A stretch of DNA of 33,943 bases from an uncultured Bacteroidales bacterium (GTDB taxonomy: Bacteria; Bacteroidota; Bacteroidia; Bacteroidales; UBA932), in contig CAMZIP010000004.1 of assembly GCA_947307265.1 (NCBI GenBank), positions 1-33,943 of the forward strand, read 5' to 3'. The translations under genes were made by a program, and so were the position numbers. A model generated the notes under the pieces. The model made no database searches and was not told where the DNA came from. It saw only the letters and a list, made by a program, of their open reading frames with translations. Every line of letters begins with the position of its first letter. Position 1 is the stretch's first letter. Shown here piece by piece: positions 10,247 through 20,400 of the stretch.

Positions 10247-11539
10247 ATGAAAACATCAATCAAGACCCTGGCCCTTGCCGTGGCCGTCTTTGCGGCCGCT
10301 TCCTGCACTTGGGACCCGATCAAACACGATATACTGGCCGTGCCCGAGACGATGGTCGTCACGGCCTCCGCAGATGAGATCGTCCTTCTGGAGGACAATC
10401 TCCAAACCGAGAAACTGGTCTTCAGTTGGACGCCCGCCCGCGAGATGTCCGATGAATACTATCTGACTTACCAGACGAAATTCGACGTCGTAGGGAACAA
10501 CTTCGGCTCGAAGACCGCCATCATCCAGGAGTTCGAAGCCGGAGAGAACGAGTTCGAGGTCACTTTCGAGCAGATCAACAACTGGGCGACCGGCAGCCGG
10601 TGGGCCCTGCCCGTGAACAAGGAGTTCGATCTCGAGTTCCGAGTCATCGCGAGCTGGACCGGCGGCCCTACCTTCGAGATTCCCGAGGTCAAAACGGTCA
10701 CCGTCCACGTCACCCCGATCAAGGTCATCGTTTTCGATGCTGATGCGATGAAGGTCGCCGGCACCGCGATCGCCGTGCCTGAGAACCTCGAAAGGACGCT
10801 TGAGAACGAGAAGCAGTTCGCCTGGAGGGACCAGCTCAGCGTCGGTACGCTCCAGATCCCTGTCGACCTCGACGGCCAGACTTACTACATCGCCCCCAAG
10901 GATGGCGGCACGGCCATCAAGGATGCTGTTTCTTCCGAGATCATTATGCAGGAAGAACCGTTCTCCTGGACGGTCGCAAAGGCGGATACTTACCGCATCG
11001 TCATCGATATGGCGACGGCGAAGATCACGATCTACTCTTCCGAGAACGACCTTCAGCCGTACCATACGGGTCTCTGGTACCACTCCGGGAAGGAGCCGAA
11101 CGGCTGGGTTGAGGATGAAATCGTCGAGAACCTCTGGCTCCGTGGCGAGTCCGCCGGTTGGTCAGCGTCCGGCCGTGACCTCAAGCTCATCCAGTCTCTT
11201 GCCGACCCGCAGGTGCTCGTGTACAGCAAGGCAATCAGCGGTGTCAGCGTCGGTTCGGGCCGTACGGATTTCGCAATCCACAGTTCGTTCGAATCCACCA
11301 AGGAGGACGGGACAAAGAATCCGGGCACGATCAACAACTGCTACGTTTTCTGTCCGCTCAAGGACATTTCCGAGATGTCGGGAAGCGACTGGAACCTCGG
11401 CGGTATGCAGGCGAAGACCCCGTATCCGATGCAGGCCGGCGCAGGTGCAGAACGTGGAGGCTATTTCAGGCTTCCTGCCGGCATTACATTTATGGTTTTC
11501 GACCTCCGGAATATGACATTTATGTACGATATTCAATAA
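10247..11539 (+). CDS. SusE/SusF-like outer membrane glycan-binding lipoprotein
   Basis: MKTSIKTLALAVAVFAAASCTWDP lipobox; SusE-type N-domain (VVTASADEIVLLEDNLQTEKLVFSWTPA); position right after SusD. Confidence 0.85.
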   Translation: MKTSIKTLALAVAVFAAASCTWDPIKHDILAVPETMVVTASADEIVLLEDNLQTEKLVFSWTPAREMSDEYYLTYQTKFDVVGNNFGSKTAIIQEFEAGENEFEVTFEQINNWATGSRWALPVNKEFDLEFRVIASWTGGPTFEIPEVKTVTVHVTPIKVIVFDADAMKVAGTAIAVPENLERTLENEKQFAWRDQLSVGTLQIPVDLDGQTYYIAPKDGGTAIKDAVSSEIIMQEEPFSWTVAKADTYRIVIDMATAKITIYSSENDLQPYHTGLWYHSGKEPNGWVEDEIVENLWLRGESAGWSASGRDLKLIQSLADPQVLVYSKAISGVSVGSGRTDFAIHSSFESTKEDGTKNPGTINNCYVFCPLKDISEMSGSDWNLGGMQAKTPYPMQAGAGAERGGYFRLPAGITFMVFDLRNMTFMYDIQ

Positions 11540-13102
11540 ATGGTTGGTTTTAAAAAAGGTTGGCTTTTGGGCACACTGTTGACGGTGTGCCCATTGGCCG
11601 TTTCAGTTTCCTGCGACAGGATGTCGCCTGAAGGCCCCGCGCCTGCCAGCGAGGGGGTCCTGGTAAAACCATCCTACAACCGGAATGACGTCCTGAAGAA
11701 TCCGATGACCGGCTGGGTGATGTATGGCAGCGCGACGGGAAGTCCTTCCTACTGGGACACCAAGTTCTATAACGAAGAACTGGGGAAAGATGTCTATGTG
11801 AAGGATTACGCCTCAGCCTGCTATATCAGGACGGGGTGGTGCTATTTTGAGCCGGAAGACGGCGTCTATGCCTGGCGTGACCCGAATTCGTCGCTCGGAA
11901 AGATGATCAAGGGGGCGCTGGACAGAGGCCTTCCCGTTGCATTCCGTATTGTCGTGGACGGCCGCGATCAGCGCAGGAACACGCCCAAGTTCGTGACGGA
12001 TGCCGGCGCCAAGTACTGGCAGTCGGATCCGAATCATCCCGAGTGGGTGACCCCTTATCCGCAAGACCCTGTGTTTCAGCGGTATTACGAGCGGCTCATC
12101 TCGGAACTTGCCAAAGACTTCGACGACCCTGACAAATGTGCGTTCGTGGATGCATACGGTCTTGGAAAGTGGGGGGAAGGCCATAACGTGTGCTATGAGG
12201 ACGGCAATCCCGTGAACGAAAGGACGGAAACGCTCAAGTATGAGGTGATGGACTGGATTACGGACGTTTATTCCAGGAATTTCAGGAACGTTCCGCTCCT
12301 GATCAACTATCACCGGGTGATCGGTCATCCCACCAGCGACGGCGCGGTCAATCCCAATACGGAAAAACTGCTGAATCTCTGTATCGGCAAGGGCTATTCT
12401 CTCCGCCAGGATGCATTCGGTATGACGGACTATTACAAATCGTGGGAAAAGGGGTACGTCGCAAACTGGTTCTACAAGCGGCCGTGCGTGATGGAGGGGG
12501 GCTGGATCGTCAGTTCCCACAGATACTGGACGGACGGCAGCGGCAAGTATCGGGAAGGGCATCCAGAGGACGTCCGGCAAGGGGAATACGAGGACAGCAA
12601 GGGCTCCAAGGTCAATATGATGGACTTCCGGGTGGGGGAGGAGACCAAATCCTGGTTCAATGATGCCTTTGACCTGGTGAGGAAGTTCGTTTCCGAAGGA
12701 GGCTATCGGCTCTATCCGGACCAGATTACGGTCATCGAAGAAATTGCAAATGGCCAGACCTTCACGCTTGCTCACCGGTGGCGCAATATGGGATGGGGTT
12801 ATTTCCCGAACAACATCCCTCAGTGGAATTACCGATACAAGGTCGCTTTCGCGCTCCTGGATTCCAAAGATGCGGTCCGCCAGCTTGTGGTGGATCCTGA
12901 GGTGGAACCTTCAGAATGGGTCGAGGGTGCCGTCAATATGTACAAGACGGATTTCAAGGTGGACGTCCCTCCGGGAAACTATACGTGGGCGGTCGCCATC
13001 GTGAATACGGCAAAGAATAATGTCCCCGGGATCAAACTCGCCGTGAAGGGAGACTTTTCCAAGGATGGCTGGTATAAGATCAAGGACGTAACCGTCAAAT
13101 AA
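11540..13102 (+). CDS. DUF4832-like lipoprotein (copy B), putative glycoside hydrolase-like protein
   Basis: Lipobox VSVSCDRM; KNPMTGWVMY, YIRTGWCYFEPEDGVYAW, DAYGLGKWGEGHN, LINYHRV, VMEGGWIV, NMMDFRVGEETKSWFNDAFDLVRKFVSEGGYRLYP, MGWGYFPNNIPQWNYRYK, paralogous to copy A. The ATG follows the preceding TAA with no gap. Confidence 0.85.
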   Translation: MVGFKKGWLLGTLLTVCPLAVSVSCDRMSPEGPAPASEGVLVKPSYNRNDVLKNPMTGWVMYGSATGSPSYWDTKFYNEELGKDVYVKDYASACYIRTGWCYFEPEDGVYAWRDPNSSLGKMIKGALDRGLPVAFRIVVDGRDQRRNTPKFVTDAGAKYWQSDPNHPEWVTPYPQDPVFQRYYERLISELAKDFDDPDKCAFVDAYGLGKWGEGHNVCYEDGNPVNERTETLKYEVMDWITDVYSRNFRNVPLLINYHRVIGHPTSDGAVNPNTEKLLNLCIGKGYSLRQDAFGMTDYYKSWEKGYVANWFYKRPCVMEGGWIVSSHRYWTDGSGKYREGHPEDVRQGEYEDSKGSKVNMMDFRVGEETKSWFNDAFDLVRKFVSEGGYRLYPDQITVIEEIANGQTFTLAHRWRNMGWGYFPNNIPQWNYRYKVAFALLDSKDAVRQLVVDPEVEPSEWVEGAVNMYKTDFKVDVPPGNYTWAVAIVNTAKNNVPGIKLAVKGDFSKDGWYKIKDVTVK

Positions 13103-13107
13103 GGCTT

Positions 13108-14679
13108 ATGAATATCAAGTATTTCGCAATCAGCATAGCTGCTTATTTCCTTGTCGTTCCTTCCTGTAAGAAGCCGGAAACCGGAGACGGCACGGATACG
13201 GTCGCCGGTAAGGAAGTGTCCTTCACGCCCGACCGCAAGACCAATCTCCGCAACCCGCTCTGCGGATGGGTCCTCTACAACGGCATCGGGGAGATGAACT
13301 ACGATTTCTTCAAGCGATACGAATCTATGTCTTCGTCCGAAGGACGGGTGGATGTGACGTCCTATGCCAATACTATTCTGGTTCGCACGTCCTGGGCCGC
13401 CTTGAATCCTGAAGAAGGTGTCTATGCCTGGCAGGAGTCTTGCAATACGCCGGTCGCCAAATATTATCGCTGGCTAGTGGGTGAGGCCAAGGCCCGTGGA
13501 ATGCGCATCGGCTTCGGATATGGTATCGACGACCGCGATAAACACGAACCTTTTACTCCTCCGTATGTAAGGGCGAAAGGGGCGAAGGGTTACGAAACCA
13601 AGACGGGCTCCTACAATGGCTGGACTCCCTTCCCGGACGACCCGGTTTTCCAGAAATGTTATGAGAAGTTCATCCACGATTTCGCCCAGGAGATCAATGA
13701 TCCCGAGCACTACGAGTTCGTCCACGGAGTGGGCATCGGCAAGTGGGGCGAGTATCACAACTGCATCTATTCGACGGGTGACGAGACCAATCGCGGTGCG
13801 GTGATTGATTGGGTGTCAACGCTTTTCACGAAGGAGTTCACAAAGATTCCAACGTTCATCAACTATCACCGGCTGATCGGTTCGATGAAGTCGGACGGCG
13901 CTGCCGATCCGCTTTCCGAAGGATTTGTCGACCAGTGCGTCAAGAAAGGAATGTCCATCGGCTCCGGGGCATTCGGAATGGGCTCCTATTTCGGGACCTG
14001 GGAAAAAGGCATTGCCTTGAAATATCAGTACAAGCGTCCGGTCGTAGCGGAGGGCGGTTGGGTCAAGACTTCTCACGGAGATGCTGCTTTCAAGGATCCG
14101 CACGGATACAAAACCTGGTCTGACGTCCGTCAGGGCGAATACAATGACGCCATCGCCTGCAGCGCCAACTGCCTGGACTTCCGCTACAGCAAGAACGTGG
14201 AGGACAGCGAGACCTATTCTTGGTTCAATGACGCGTTTGACCTGGTCAGGAAATTCATCTCTGAAGGGACCTACCGCCTGTATCCGCAGAAAGTGACCGT
14301 CCCGGAGACGGCGAAGGCGGGGACGCAAGTGACAATCAACCACCGCTGGACCAACCTCGGCCAAGCATACTGCCCGACCAATATCCCTCAGTTCAAGGAC
14401 AAGTACAAGGTCGCGTTCGCCCTGCTCGACCCGTCCAATGAAAAACCTGTCGCTATGTATTATGATGAACAGGCACAACCTTGCGACTGGTACAAGAACA
14501 AGCCGGTCTCCTATTCCTTCAAGATTGATCTCAAGGGAGTAAAGCCCGGTAAATACATCTGGGCGACCGGAATCGTGGATGATGCCAGCGCGGACAGGAA
14601 GATAGGGATATACATCGCCGTCAAAGGTGACTTTACTGCTGATAACTGGTTAAAAATCAGCGATGTAACAATACAATAA
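13108..14679 (+). CDS. DUF4832-like lipoprotein (copy C), putative glycoside hydrolase-like protein
   Basis: Lipobox VVPSCKKPE; RNPLCGWVLY, LVRTSWAALNPEEGVYAW, GVGIGKWGEYHN, INYHRL, VVAEGGWVK, YSWFNDAFDLVRKFISEGTYRLYP, LGQAYCPTNIPQFKDKYK; co-linear with copies A and B but more diverged. Confidence 0.85.
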   Translation: MNIKYFAISIAAYFLVVPSCKKPETGDGTDTVAGKEVSFTPDRKTNLRNPLCGWVLYNGIGEMNYDFFKRYESMSSSEGRVDVTSYANTILVRTSWAALNPEEGVYAWQESCNTPVAKYYRWLVGEAKARGMRIGFGYGIDDRDKHEPFTPPYVRAKGAKGYETKTGSYNGWTPFPDDPVFQKCYEKFIHDFAQEINDPEHYEFVHGVGIGKWGEYHNCIYSTGDETNRGAVIDWVSTLFTKEFTKIPTFINYHRLIGSMKSDGAADPLSEGFVDQCVKKGMSIGSGAFGMGSYFGTWEKGIALKYQYKRPVVAEGGWVKTSHGDAAFKDPHGYKTWSDVRQGEYNDAIACSANCLDFRYSKNVEDSETYSWFNDAFDLVRKFISEGTYRLYPQKVTVPETAKAGTQVTINHRWTNLGQAYCPTNIPQFKDKYKVAFALLDPSNEKPVAMYYDEQAQPCDWYKNKPVSYSFKIDLKGVKPGKYIWATGIVDDASADRKIGIYIAVKGDFTADNWLKISDVTIQ

Positions 14680-14708
14680 CACGAACCTGCCAATCATTGG
14701 GGACCAAT

Positions 14709-17417
14709 ATGAACTTTGCAAGGCGTTTCTTGACAGTATCCGTTATGCTGTCACTGTCCATCTCCGGCTTCGGGGAGGGCTTTGTAATGGACCTTTCCGG
14801 AGAGTGGGGATTCCAGACTGATGTGATGGATTTTCGGAGGGGATCCCTTTCCCCCCGTTACAACCACAGGCTGCAGTCGACGATCCAGCTCCCGGGTACG
14901 ACGGACGACAACAGGATCGGCTATGAGAATCCCTACAGTTATGTCGACCGCCTTACCAGGCTGTATGAGTATATGGCGCCGGCCTGGTATCAGCGCGACA
15001 TCGCTTTTCCGCAGGAATGGGAAGGGAAGCGCATATTCCTGTATATGGAGCGTACCCATTGGCTCAGTTGTGTCTGGGTGGATACGCAGGAGGTCAGCCG
15101 GCAGGACTATGTCAGCGTGCCGCATATCCACGATATCACGGACTTCGTTACGCCGGGAACTACGCATCGGATTACCCTTTGCATCGACAATCGCTTCCAG
15201 TATGATACCCATAAGTGGGACCACGCCCATACGGAGTTCACCCAGGTCAACTGGAACGGCATCCTGGGCGATTTCAAGCTGCTTGCCGTCGATCCGGTAT
15301 ATCTGGAGGACCTTCAGATGTTTCCCGATCCGGAGAATGGCCGGGTCGAGGCACGGTTCACTATCCGCAATACCAGGGAAAAGGCCGTGGACGGGCTGGT
15401 GACATTCACGGTCACCGGCCCTGACGGCAGGCAGGATGTCGTGGAACAGCCTGTCTGCTCCGAGCCTGGGGAAAATCGGTTTACGGCAACCATCAGGTTA
15501 TCCGATTGCAGGCTTTGGGACGAATTCCATCCGGACCTCTACCTGGCAGAGGCCAGGCTTGCCTCCGATGACGGGGGTTCCGACTCCCGGAGCGCAACCT
15601 TCGGAATGCGCAGCATTGGTCGTGACAGGCATCACATCTGGATCAACGGCCATCCGGTCCACCTCCGGGGAACCGTGGAAAACGCCGTGTTCCCACAGAC
15701 CGGGCATACTCCGATGGATGAGGATTCGTGGGCGCGCATTATGCGGATATGCAAGGATTACGGATTGAATCATATGCGCTTCCATTCCTGGTGCCCTCCG
15801 GATGCGGCCTTCCGTGCAGCCGACAAGGCCGGCGTCTATCTGGAAATCGAGATGCCTATGTGGGGAAAGGACGCCCTTGAAGACGAGGCGCGCTACAACT
15901 TCTTCCGTCGCGAGGTCAGGGCCATCCTGAAGGAATATGGAAATCACCCGTCCTTCCTGCTGTACTGCAACGGGAACGAGATCCAGGGCAACTTTGATTT
16001 CGTGGAGGAATTGACCGCCGCGGCCATCGCGCAGGACAGCCGCCATCTCTATAGCGGCTCGACGGCACGTGCCCGTGTGCCGTCAGACCAGTATTACATC
16101 TCGCAGGATACGCCGAAAGGCCCGGCAAAAGTATATGAAGGGCGTCCCGGTACCGATTGGGATACCAATGAGGCCTGTGATGTGGACGTGCCTGTCATTT
16201 CACACGAATCAGGCCAGCGGTGCATTTATCCGCACTTCACCGAGATTGAAAAGTATCACGGTCCTGTCAGGGCCAGAAATCTCGAGCGCTGGCGGGATCT
16301 GCTTGCCGCCCGTGGTATGGCAGGGCAGGCCGAAGTTTTTTTCCGGGCGTCCGGAGCACTGACCGTCCTGGAGTACAAGTGCGTTATGGAGGCCCATCTC
16401 CGTTCAAGCAACAGCGCTGGATTCCAGCTTCTTTCCCTCAACGACTTCACCGGACAGGGTTACGCTCCCGTCGGCATCCTCGACCCGTTCTGGGACAGCA
16501 AGGGGCTGGTGACACCGGAGGAGTGGCGTCGGTTCTGTGCGCCGAGCACCGTGCTCCTCCGCTATCCGAAGAGCGTCTATTATTCAGATGAGACTTTTAC
16601 GGGCAAGATCGAGGTCTATAATTACACGGATCAAGTCCGCCGGGCGGCGAGGGCGGAATGGAAGGTCTGCGACGCCTCCGGAAAAACACTTCTCAAGGGC
16701 GTCGCCGGCAGAATGGCCGTCAGCTCCTATGGCGTCTTCAACGGTCCATCCTTCAAGGTGAACCTCTCTTCCCTCAAGGTCCAACAGGCCCGGCAACTCA
16801 CTTTGAGCGTAAAAGTCGACGGCTTCGGAGAGAATGCCTGGAAACTATGGGTCTATCCGCATCAGGATATGCCCGTCTCTGACGCTGAAGTGTTGTATGC
16901 CCATCAGTTTGATGACGAAGCCAAGGACCGTCTCGAGGCGGGAGGGACGGTGGTCCTGATGCCGGATCCGGAACGTGTCGAGGGACGAAGGTCCGTATTC
17001 CACAATCATTTTTGGAATCCGGTGATGTTTGCCTGGGAGCCGATGACCCTGGGCTGCCTCATCGACCCGGACAATCCCATCTTTGATGGCTTCCCGACGT
17101 CCTACCATACAGACTTCCAATGGTATGGCATCATCCCCGCCTCCAAGGTGATCGACCTGCAGGAGGGACCGGCGGATCTGTGTCCTTTCATCCAGGTGAT
17201 AGACGCTTTCGACAGCAACCGGAAACTCGGCCTGGGATTTGAGGCCAGGCTCGGAAACGGGAAACTGGTCGTATTTCCGCTTCGCAGGGACGAAGCCCTC
17301 CGCTCTGACCCGGCCGCCCTTCAGCTCCTGAACAGCATCGATGCTTATGTCCACAGTCTTTCTTTCAATCCGGATATTCAAGTAGATGAGGCATTTATCG
17401 CTTCATTCTTAAAATAA
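14709..17417 (+). CDS. GH2 family glycosidase with C-terminal glutamine-amidotransferase-like domain
   Basis: MDLSGEWGFQTDVMDF...QLPGTTDDN...WYQRDIAFPQEWEGKRIFLYMERTHW; HLRGTVENAVFPQTG; LLYCNGNEIQGN (acid/base Asn-Glu), PVISHESGQ (nucleophile region). The ORF track begins at a TTG (14697); the ATG at 14709 with MNFARRFLTVSVMLSLSISGFG is the more likely start. The GATase-like tail is a tentative call. Confidence 0.88.
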   Translation: MNFARRFLTVSVMLSLSISGFGEGFVMDLSGEWGFQTDVMDFRRGSLSPRYNHRLQSTIQLPGTTDDNRIGYENPYSYVDRLTRLYEYMAPAWYQRDIAFPQEWEGKRIFLYMERTHWLSCVWVDTQEVSRQDYVSVPHIHDITDFVTPGTTHRITLCIDNRFQYDTHKWDHAHTEFTQVNWNGILGDFKLLAVDPVYLEDLQMFPDPENGRVEARFTIRNTREKAVDGLVTFTVTGPDGRQDVVEQPVCSEPGENRFTATIRLSDCRLWDEFHPDLYLAEARLASDDGGSDSRSATFGMRSIGRDRHHIWINGHPVHLRGTVENAVFPQTGHTPMDEDSWARIMRICKDYGLNHMRFHSWCPPDAAFRAADKAGVYLEIEMPMWGKDALEDEARYNFFRREVRAILKEYGNHPSFLLYCNGNEIQGNFDFVEELTAAAIAQDSRHLYSGSTARARVPSDQYYISQDTPKGPAKVYEGRPGTDWDTNEACDVDVPVISHESGQRCIYPHFTEIEKYHGPVRARNLERWRDLLAARGMAGQAEVFFRASGALTVLEYKCVMEAHLRSSNSAGFQLLSLNDFTGQGYAPVGILDPFWDSKGLVTPEEWRRFCAPSTVLLRYPKSVYYSDETFTGKIEVYNYTDQVRRAARAEWKVCDASGKTLLKGVAGRMAVSSYGVFNGPSFKVNLSSLKVQQARQLTLSVKVDGFGENAWKLWVYPHQDMPVSDAEVLYAHQFDDEAKDRLEAGGTVVLMPDPERVEGRRSVFHNHFWNPVMFAWEPMTLGCLIDPDNPIFDGFPTSYHTDFQWYGIIPASKVIDLQEGPADLCPFIQVIDAFDSNRKLGLGFEARLGNGKLVVFPLRRDEALRSDPAALQLLNSIDAYVHSLSFNPDIQVDEAFIASFLK

Positions 17418-17438
17418 GAATGCTATTTTTGCAGTATT

Positions 17439-20400
17439 ATGTACCATCCGCGCCTCATATCTTCCATTCTAGCAGCGGCCCTGTTACCTTTTGCTGCATT
17501 CTGCTCCTATGCATTCGATACAACAGACTATCGGTTCCACCGTATGCCGGAAACATCCTACTATGGCGGAATCAACAGCATCTCGAAGGACAAACTGGGC
17601 CGTATCTGGTTCACCGGTACGGATGCGCTCTATATGTATAACGGAATCTCCTTCGAGCAGGTTTCGACCGAGAATCCATATCCTGGCGTGTGGCTTGACT
17701 ACCGTTCTGTACAAGCTCTTCCGAATGGAGACCTGACCGTTTCTTCAAATGTAGGCCTTTTCCGTTTCGATTATTCCCGGCATTCGCTGCATCTCGAGGT
17801 CAAGGGAGAAATATCCCGGACTGAAGTGGACGCGGACGGTGCGCTCTGGTTCATTCACGACAATGTCCTTGCCCGCTATCGGGACGGTGAATTGACGGCA
17901 TTCCCATATTCCGATCCTGCCGTCGTGCCCAACTATAGTCACGTCACTGCCGGCCACGTATTCATTTCTTCCGGGGCTGACGTATGGAAGCTTGATCCTG
18001 CGGATGGAAGCTATGCATTCTTCGGGTCCTATCACGGGTCCGTTTCCGAGACTGGCATTTCGGACATTATCTGGCACGACGGATTTTTCTACCTCCTTTC
18101 GGAGCGCAACGGACTTTATGAGTGTCATCCGGACGGAAGCATCCGCCGCCATTTTGACGGAATCGACGGAATCTCCAAGCAACTGTTCGTCGACGCCCGG
18201 GGAATATTCTGGATTGCGACCCAGTATGGTATCGTTTTCATCGATCCGGTGTCGGGGGAACGTAAACTGAAGCGTTCCGAGCCGGACGATTTCTTCTCAT
18301 TGCCCAATGACTCCGTCTGGTCCATCTTTGAAGCGGCTGACGGAGAAGTCTGGGTAGGGACGTATGGAGGCAGGCTTGCCTACCAATCCTTCCTGGATGA
18401 TGACGCCGGGCTGGTCCATCCTTCAGCGGGAGGATTGAGCCATCCTATCGTCAGCGCCTTTGCCGAAGACGCTTCCGGAAGGGTGTGGATCGGTACTGAA
18501 GGCGGTGGCATCAACTGCTGGAGCAAGGAGGAGCACAGCTTCGTCGATTATCGGATCGTGAATGACTGGAAGACCGATTTCAGTCAGGTGAAAAGGCTGA
18601 AATGTGTCGGGAATGACCTCTATATCGCCTCCTTCCACGGAGGGATTTCCATCCTCGACACAAGCACGGGCCGGCTGTCGGCGCTTCCTGTCAGGGATCC
18701 GGCCTCCGGAAGTGCCATCCCTGTCTATGATTTCGAACTGGACGGACGGAAGGGTATCTGGCTTTCCAATCCGGATATGGACTTTATGTACTGGAATCGT
18801 TCCGGCGAACGCGTGGAAAAGGTTTATGGCGTCCTGGAAGACGGCTCGCAACTCCGTCTGCGGGTCGAGTCCTTCTACGCCACCGAAGACGGGCGCCTCG
18901 TGCTGGCCACCCACCGGGGAGTGGTCGTTCTGGACGGAGCCAGCCGCAGGGTCATCAGGACTTATCTTGTCCCTGGCGAGGATGTGAGGCAGAACTATTT
19001 CAACTGCCACTGCCGGGTGGGCGAGACGGAGACTTGGTTCGGGACGATGGGGTCCGGGGTGGTCAGGCTTGCAGACAATGGCAGCTTCAAGTTGCTGGAG
19101 GATGCCGAGGGGAACACGCTCGCAGGTCGCAGGGTCTTCTCCATCCAGAATGACATCCGGTCCGGAGATGTGTGGATCAGTACCGATGACGGCCTCTATG
19201 TGTACAAGGCAGGCGTTTCCCTGTTCGAGAAGGCGAGAATCGGCTCCGGTGGCAGCTGCGGCGCCTTCTATATCCGCTCCGGATACGCCCTGGCGGATGG
19301 TACGATCCTCTTCGGAGGCACCAATGGGCTCATCGCTTTCAATCCGGCACGGATCGAACGCAATACCCAGAAACCTCGTGTTTATTTCAATTCCTTCAAG
19401 GTCAACAACCAACTGATGAATCCGGGGGAGAGCGGTTCTCCGCTGAGGTATTCGATTGAATACTACGGGATGCCGGAGGCAGGGAAGAAAAGCATCCGGC
19501 TTGACAACAACCAGTCGAATTTTGAAATCGGTTTTGCGTGCGACAGCTATCTGGATGCTTCAGGCAATGACTATTCATACCGGATGGTCGGCGTCTCTGA
19601 CGACTGGATCATCCTGCCGGCCGGTCAGCAGTATGTCCGCTTCAACAATCTTCCGGCTGGCCGTTATCGCTTTGAGATAAAGGCGGCGAACAATGTGGGT
19701 CTTTGGGGAGACGAAGTCAGTACGCTATCCTTACGGATACGGCCTCACTTCCTGCTTTCACCGGTCGCTTACCTCATTTACATTCTCTTCATTGCCGTGA
19801 TCATTTGGGGCATCTGGTCCTGGTCGACCAAGAGGAAGATGCTTGAGCAGCAGCTCGAACTCGAGATTGAGAAGCAGGAGAACCTGCGCGAACTGACCAG
19901 GCTCCGGAACGAATTCTTCACAAACATCTCCCACGATCTGAAGACGCCGCTTACCCTGGTCGTCGATCCGCTCAAGCAGTTGGAAAAAGAGATTCCCGAA
20001 GAGGCGCCCTACCATAAACTGGTCGTGATGATCGGAAGGAACATTGCCAGGATCCAACGGATGCTGACCCAACTCCTTCAGTTCCGCCGGATAGAGTCCG
20101 TAAAACCTCCGGTCAATGCCGTTCCGGGTGACCTGGTCAAATTTGTCGACAGCTTATTCTCGCTATTCGAGTTCTATGCCAACAAGAAGGGCATTGAAAC
20201 CGAGTTTATGCCTTGGACCGACAGCTATATGGCCTATTTCGACACCGATATGATCGAAAAGGTGTTCTCGAATCTCTTTTCCAACGCCGTCAAGTACTCT
20301 TCCGGTGAAGAGTATGTCGGAGTCCGCATCGCCCCGGCGCCCGCAGAGGAAATCCCTCAGGGGACGGAGGTCGATGCAAACGCGAAGTGGTTGATGTTCA

